Shown here one piece after another: positions 59,368 to 64,000 of a DNA stretch of 64,000 nt. Positions within the stretch are counted from its first letter, which is position 1; every line of letters starts with the position of its first letter. The stretch comes from CAVSWT01 sp963746735 (lineage in GTDB: Bacteria > Bacteroidota > Ignavibacteria > Ignavibacteriales > Ignavibacteriaceae), in NCBI GenBank assembly GCA_963746735.1, contig CAVVCO010000006.1, positions 44,775 to 108,774 of the forward strand. The letters are read 5' to 3'. The notes beneath the pieces are model-generated. The model did not search any database. It saw only the letters and a program-made list of their open reading frames with translations, and was not told the origin of the DNA. Both the position numbers and the translations under genes were made by a program.

Positions 59368-60282
59368 ATGATGAAATTTATTTTTCATGTAAGTCTATTC
59401 TTTTTAAGTGTATCTTTCACCTTCGCACAAACTGATACTTCATCAATATTTTATTTTCCTTTGAAATCTGATAATCTTTGGCAATATAAAGAACCACCTC
59501 CTCCTGATGAATCTTATATAATTCATACAAAAGTCGGTAATGATACGACATTTTCAAACGGCCTGATATACGCAACTTTGGCAACTGGGAATTATTTTTA
59601 TAATGGCACTTTTTATAATGATACTGCATTTGGATTGAAGTATGAAAGGCAGATAGATAATAAAGTTTATCAATATTTCCCCAGCCAGCAAAAAGAATAT
59701 TTGGTATATAATTTTTCTAAAAATATAGGGGATACCGTTGCTGTTTATCCTAGCCCTAAAGAACAGAGTGATACAAATGTTATAACTGTTCTTGACAAAG
59801 GTGTTCAAAATATTTTTGGCCAATTTAGGAATTACTTAACATTTTATAATAGATTAAAGCACTTTACTGAGTATTGGATTGATCAAATTACAGATAGTAT
59901 TGGTATTACATTTTCACAAACAGAACCAGGATTTCAACTTTATCTTGCTGGTGCAGTTGTCGACAATAAAAAATATGGCATTATTACGAACGTAATTGAG
60001 ATAAAAAATGAAGTTCCAAAAACTTTTATATTATTCCAAAATTATCCAAATCCCTTTAATCCAAACACAACAATCAAATACTCAATTCCAAAAGATGGAA
60101 GAGTTACATTAAAGATTTATAGTATCCTCGGTGCTGAAGTTGCATCTATAATAAATGAATATAAAACGATGGGAATCTATGAGGTCAAATTCAACGCTTC
60201 ATCATTGCCAAGTGGCATATATTTTTACAAACTATCAATTGAACAATATACTTCGATAAAGAAAATGATTTTTCTAAAATAG
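59368..60282 (+). CDS. Type IX-secreted protein of unknown function (304 aa)
   Basis: A signal peptide (residues 1-20, FIFHVSLFFLSVSFTFAQ) is followed by a 190-residue mostly beta domain I do not recognise (SSIFYFPLKSDNLWQYKEPP at its start) and a C-terminal sorting domain (about 220-304) starting ILFQNYPNPFNPNTTIKYSI and ending SIKKMIFLK. The domain marks it for export by the type IX system, and probably surface attachment or release. It has an AGGAG ribosome binding site and is followed 53 bp later by the metalloprotease gene. Confidence 0.8.
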   Translation: MMKFIFHVSLFFLSVSFTFAQTDTSSIFYFPLKSDNLWQYKEPPPPDESYIIHTKVGNDTTFSNGLIYATLATGNYFYNGTFYNDTAFGLKYERQIDNKVYQYFPSQQKEYLVYNFSKNIGDTVAVYPSPKEQSDTNVITVLDKGVQNIFGQFRNYLTFYNRLKHFTEYWIDQITDSIGITFSQTEPGFQLYLAGAVVDNKKYGIITNVIEIKNEVPKTFILFQNYPNPFNPNTTIKYSIPKDGRVTLKIYSILGAEVASIINEYKTMGIYEVKFNASSLPSGIYFYKLSIEQYTSIKKMIFLK

Positions 60283-60335
60283 TGACACATTAAGTAAATA
60301 TTAAATCATTATTTATCATTTTTAGGGAGGTACTA

Positions 60336-63300
60336 ATGAAAAAAATTATCTTTATTATCATCCTTATGATAATGTCTTTCCCTTATATCGTTTTATCAAA
60401 CGTAGGAGATTGTCCAACAACAGGAACATCTACTAATACCCAATATTTGAATTCTACAGTAACACTTAAAATTCTTTTGGTTGAATTTTCAGATGTAAAG
60501 CATAGAAGTACTCCTTCTGCATACACAAAAACTAATTTTGAAGATTTACTAGTTTCAAATGGGATCTATGTATCACCGCATATGTACAACCCAGATGGGG
60601 AAGGGGTTTATGGAAGCTTAAATGATTATTATCAGAAAATGTCAAATGGTAATCTTACAATAACAGGAAATGTACTAAATACAGCAAATGGAAGTGATAT
60701 TCCCAATTGGATATCTTTAGCAGATACAAAGGCACATTATGCTAGTGGTTCATTTTTAACTTTTATTTCCGATGCCAAAAATGCTGCTTCTTTATCAGGA
60801 ATTTCAATTGGTACGTTGGACGACACACATAAGTTAGTAATTATATATGCTGGAAATATACATTTCGGTGATGGGTTAAATCCTGTCGCTAACAGCATAA
60901 ATGGAACAACTTATATTATGAGTGAAAGAAATGGAAATCCAATAAATGTTGAGAATGGAAGTGATGCATTTGGTCGCATTGGAGTTCATTGTCATGAATT
61001 TGGCCACTTAATTGGGATAGGTCATACAACAACTTCACGTGCAGGTATTATGGATGCTGGAAGGAGAAACGGACCTGTTCTAAATGGATCAAACGGAAGC
61101 GCACCGGCTCCATTGAGTCCTACCTGGAGAATTATAAAAGGATGGTTGAATCCTATATCTATTTCAGGAAGATCGCAAAGGGATGCATATTATTCACTGA
61201 CCTCACCTACTGTATATAAAATCGTAAGCAACAGTGGAGATACTTTTCTTATTGAAAATCGACGGTTTGATCAAACAATGGTAATTGGCTCTACAACATG
61301 TCCTGATTACAACAATTCAGTATTTATGCCAATTGCACAATCCCAAAATTCTCCTAACCAAACTTTCCAACATGGCGTTTTTGTTTGGAGAATAAGTTCT
61401 GGCGGCGCTTCTGAATATAGCGATAATGGTTTAATATATGCGAGTGGTGTATATGGATATTCTTATCCAGATAATAATCCATCTGAAACTGATGCGGGTA
61501 ATATATTCTCTGGAACAAAAAATGTGAAACTTTTAGCTCACTGGACAGATAGTCGAAATCCGTTTACTTCTAGTCCACCATATAATATCTTTGTTACAAA
61601 TACAAAACCTGGGACAAATGTCGGAATGGAAATATTGACAGAATATACAGATCATATTAAGCTTGATTTATTTTCTTCAATAATAAATTTAGCAACAACT
61701 ATTTCAAGCAATCAGACTTTAAATGGTGTATATTATGCTGCAAGTAACGTAACTGTAAATTCTGGAGTTACATTAACAATACAGCCTAATACAAAAATAT
61801 ATTTTGCAAATAATGCTTCACTTATCGTTAACGGAACCTTAAACGCAGCTGGCTCTTCATCACAGCACATTGTATTTACATCTCAATCAGCAGATAATAA
61901 AAGTAGATGGGGGACAGTTATTTTTAATGGCTCAAGTACCTCTTCTTCCATGTTAAATTATGTGGATATAAATTATGGTACTGGTATTCAATGTAATAAT
62001 GGTGCAAATATTACTATTCAGCATTCTAAGTTTTATAATTGCACTTATGGTATATATGTATATAACTCAGAACCACAAATTATAAATAATCAAATACTGG
62101 AACCACAACAAAATGGAATTTATGGTGAAGCATCTGGTTTATATCCGCTAATGGTGGATAATACAATCACTAAAACAACTGCAAGTGGCAGCTATTATCA
62201 TAATTATCAAGGATTATATTTTACAAGTAACACAAGGGCTTTTATAGCACACAATGATGTAAGTGGTTTTTACTGGGGCGCTTATATTGGAGGAGGAGCA
62301 GTTTCATTTTTTACGAATGATAATTTTAACCTTTATAATCCTAATAATCGTTTTAGATATAATCTATACGGTTTTGCTGCCGGATATGGAAGTTATATTT
62401 GGGGAGGCACTTCTAATGAATGTTATAATAGCTGCTATAGTAATTCTTATTATGATGTAAAATCTTATCAGAACAGTTCTGTCTATGCTCAAAATAATTA
62501 TTGGGGTGGTGGAAATCCTAGATCATCTGTTGATGGAACGTCTTATTTGTACATAACTCCAATCATCACGTCCCCTGATCCTTGGGGAGGAAATTCTCCA
62601 TCCATAGCTCAAAATAACGATCAACTATCTACTAACTTACCAAATGCTTCCAATCCATTCAAAACTTCTGAACCTGTAGATAAAAATTATTCGGATTTAC
62701 TAACTGGAATTTCTCTTGAAAAAGAAGGAAAAATTGATGAAGCTATGTCCCATTACAAAGAGATGGTAGAAAAAGATATTTTTTCTTCTTTTGCATTAAC
62801 AGAACTTTTTGCTATAAAAAATAAATATTCAAGAAATGATATACTTGGTTACTTAGCGAATATAAAAGCATCTAGCAAGTGTTATTCACTTGGATTAAAA
62901 TTAATTGCAGATAATTATCTTCAAAATAAAAAATTTGATGAAGCCATCAATATTTACGATAAATTAATAAATTCTTATTCAGATGAATATCAGGGAATTA
63001 ATGCTCGATTTGAAAAATTGTTTGCTTACATAAATATTAAGAATGACGAAGAAACTGCTAAGCAAATATTAACCGGTATAATAGCATTGAACTTGAAGGA
63101 TGATGAATGGCAGATGAGAATACAAACAGCAGAAGATATGTTAGCTTTAAGTGAAAATGTGTTTAACAAAGATCAATCAAATAAAATTGTATTAACCGAA
63201 CAATCAGATAATAATCCAAAAGAATTTAGCTTGCTTGGTAACTACCCAAACCCGTTCAATCCAACCACAACTATATCCTATAATCTTCCAAGAACGTCTG

Positions 63301-63518
63301 ATGTTGAATTAAAGATTTATGATATACTTGGAAATGAAGTGAAGACATTTTTTGTTTCTTCTCAATCTGCCGGTACACAAAATATTGTTTGGAATGGAAC
63401 AAACAATTATAACGAGCATATATCTAGTGGTATTTATATTTATAGATTCAAAGCAGTTTCAAGGGAAGGGAAAAATGAGGTGTTTGTAGAGTCGGCTAAG
63501 CTGATTATGTTGAAATAA
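60336..63518 (+). CDS. Type IX-secreted M6-like metalloprotease with beta-helix and TPR regions
   Basis: A signal peptide (about 1-22) is followed by a metallopeptidase domain (about 40-340). The zinc motif HEFGHLIGIGH is at residues 220-230 (HExxHxxGxxH), and IMDAG downstream would be the Met-turn. Residues about 450-770 look like a right-handed beta helix (repeated NNGANITIQHSKFYN-type strands). A helical TPR-like part (about 785-930) follows. The C-terminus has a type IX sorting domain (LLGNYPNPFNPTTTISYNLP, ending AKLIMLK). It has a strong ribosome binding site (GGGAGGT) and a terminator after it. Probably a secreted protease acting on environmental proteins; the target is unknown. Confidence 0.85.
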   Translation: MKKIIFIIILMIMSFPYIVLSNVGDCPTTGTSTNTQYLNSTVTLKILLVEFSDVKHRSTPSAYTKTNFEDLLVSNGIYVSPHMYNPDGEGVYGSLNDYYQKMSNGNLTITGNVLNTANGSDIPNWISLADTKAHYASGSFLTFISDAKNAASLSGISIGTLDDTHKLVIIYAGNIHFGDGLNPVANSINGTTYIMSERNGNPINVENGSDAFGRIGVHCHEFGHLIGIGHTTTSRAGIMDAGRRNGPVLNGSNGSAPAPLSPTWRIIKGWLNPISISGRSQRDAYYSLTSPTVYKIVSNSGDTFLIENRRFDQTMVIGSTTCPDYNNSVFMPIAQSQNSPNQTFQHGVFVWRISSGGASEYSDNGLIYASGVYGYSYPDNNPSETDAGNIFSGTKNVKLLAHWTDSRNPFTSSPPYNIFVTNTKPGTNVGMEILTEYTDHIKLDLFSSIINLATTISSNQTLNGVYYAASNVTVNSGVTLTIQPNTKIYFANNASLIVNGTLNAAGSSSQHIVFTSQSADNKSRWGTVIFNGSSTSSSMLNYVDINYGTGIQCNNGANITIQHSKFYNCTYGIYVYNSEPQIINNQILEPQQNGIYGEASGLYPLMVDNTITKTTASGSYYHNYQGLYFTSNTRAFIAHNDVSGFYWGAYIGGGAVSFFTNDNFNLYNPNNRFRYNLYGFAAGYGSYIWGGTSNECYNSCYSNSYYDVKSYQNSSVYAQNNYWGGGNPRSSVDGTSYLYITPIITSPDPWGGNSPSIAQNNDQLSTNLPNASNPFKTSEPVDKNYSDLLTGISLEKEGKIDEAMSHYKEMVEKDIFSSFALTELFAIKNKYSRNDILGYLANIKASSKCYSLGLKLIADNYLQNKKFDEAINIYDKLINSYSDEYQGINARFEKLFAYINIKNDEETAKQILTGIIALNLKDDEWQMRIQTAEDMLALSENVFNKDQSNKIVLTEQSDNNPKEFSLLGNYPNPFNPTTTISYNLPRTSDVELKIYDILGNEVKTFFVSSQSAGTQNIVWNGTNNYNEHISSGIYIYRFKAVSREGKNEVFVESAKLIMLK

Positions 63519-63575
63519 GCCCTCACCTAACCTCTCACACAATGGGACAGGAATAGGAAACGAAGAGGATATTAT

Positions 63576-63610
63576 AAAAAACGGGATTTTTAATGGGTCC
63601 CGTTTTTTTT
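63576..63610 (+). terminator. Rho-independent terminator after the metalloprotease gene
   Basis: AAAAACGGGA (near 63577-63586) and TCCCGTTTTT (63598-63607) form a stem over an 11-base loop, ending in a run of eight T residues. Confidence 0.85.
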
Positions 63611-63648
63611 ATTTGTATTGTTAATATAAAATTGAATCGATCTTGAAC

Positions 63649-63981
63649 AGTATATATTATACAGCTTGCAAATGAATACCATGATACATTATTAGAAAAC
63701 GGATTAACACAGGAAGATATTGACGGGCTAAATTCATCTTACGGGTTATTAGTTGCAGGTGATGCAAGCCAGGAAAATGCAAAAAAGCTGCAGGCTACCG
63801 CGACAGTGGTGCGTGACGAATCTTCTGAAGGTAAAAGACTTAGCGTTTAAAGCCAGGAGCTTTGCAAAAACATGTTTTGCAAAAAACCCGGAAATACTTT
63901 TACAGTTTAAGTCGATACCTAAAGGAAGAACAAGCGGGAATGGGGAAGTTGAAGTACCGTTACAAACCCCAGGACAATAGT
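63649..63981 (+). pseudogene. Truncated copy of the 226-residue protein gene
   Basis: DNA here is closely similar to the second half of the gene at 58026-58706. The copy begins abruptly near 63650, in the part coding for IQLANEYHDTLLENGLTQED, and ends at a TAG at 63981. The first frame breaks after VVRDE where the copy has an indel (near 63820), and the next frame continues KDLAFKARSFAKTCFAKNPE. It lacks the N-terminal half and a start. The C-terminal tail differs. It is a partial duplicate and probably not expressed. Confidence 0.75.
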
Positions 63982-64000
63982 AAAATAATTTCTTAATATT

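Noticed and set aside
1..64000. tRNA, rRNA, insertion sequences, prophage or toxin-antitoxin genes
   Set aside because: I found no cloverleaf-like gene, transposase, integrase or phage structural protein on reading both strands; short degenerate elements could have been missed.

Overview
The window is AT-rich, compact DNA from a motile Gram-negative bacterium, most likely of the class Ignavibacteria (Chlorobi/Bacteroidetes side). Two secreted proteins end in the type IX secretion C-terminal domain with the 'NYPNPFNP' start common in that group. There is also an outer-membrane barrel protein, and the flagellar set includes a FliM-like peptide on a CheZ-like protein. The family-level assignment is an inference from protein style; no rRNA or other phylogenetic marker is present.

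Layout. 1-7.4 kb: a small hypothetical protein, the tRNA thiolase MnmA, a two-PAS histidine kinase, a class A penicillin-binding protein (minus strand) and a large membrane/coiled-coil protein. 7.4-8.8 kb: a gene-poor stretch with two diverged copies of a ~55-residue protein and two copies of a palindromic element. 8.8-25.8 kb: a glycosylation island of giant modular glycosyltransferases (GT2, GT4, CgeB-like, GT9-like, FkbM methyltransferase and TPR modules), including a 2171-residue polypeptide that stops inside its last module; about 600 bp of decayed continuation follow. 25.9-31.7 kb: flagellin behind a consensus sigma-28 promoter, fliS, fliD, a frameshifted fliT-like gene, flgM, and a degenerate histidine kinase paired with a sigma-54 activator. 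32-44.5 kb: an outer-membrane protein, two chemoreceptors (one frameshifted), a TonB-domain protein, cheW, and then cheR-cheY-cheZ-like-cheA-cheB. 44.6-56.9 kb: a flagellar operon running flgB-flgC-orf-fliE-fliF-fliG-fliH-fliI-fliJ-motE-like-fliK-flgD-flagellar operon protein-flgE. The hook gene flgE has an in-frame amber codon. 57-64 kb: an accessory region with a 21-bp minisatellite, palindromic repeats, an unrecognised 226-residue protein and its truncated copy, a broken type IX-tail gene, and two type IX-secreted proteins, one an M6-like metalloprotease.

How it fits together. The island ends directly at flagellin, which is short and Ser/Thr-rich in the middle, so flagellin (or another surface structure) is the natural acceptor of the glycans. 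FlgM and sigma-28 sites would time the late genes; the degenerate kinase/sigma-54 activator pair and a sigma-54-like site before flgB would time the rod-hook genes. The chemotaxis genes supply the signalling arm.

A recurring oddity is a series of single-base lesions in otherwise well-conserved genes (the GT island, fliD, the fliT-like gene, a chemoreceptor, perhaps the cheR start, flgE). Several are one-T changes, so sequence error must be excluded before biology is invoked. No tRNA, rRNA, CRISPR array, insertion sequence or prophage gene was recognised.
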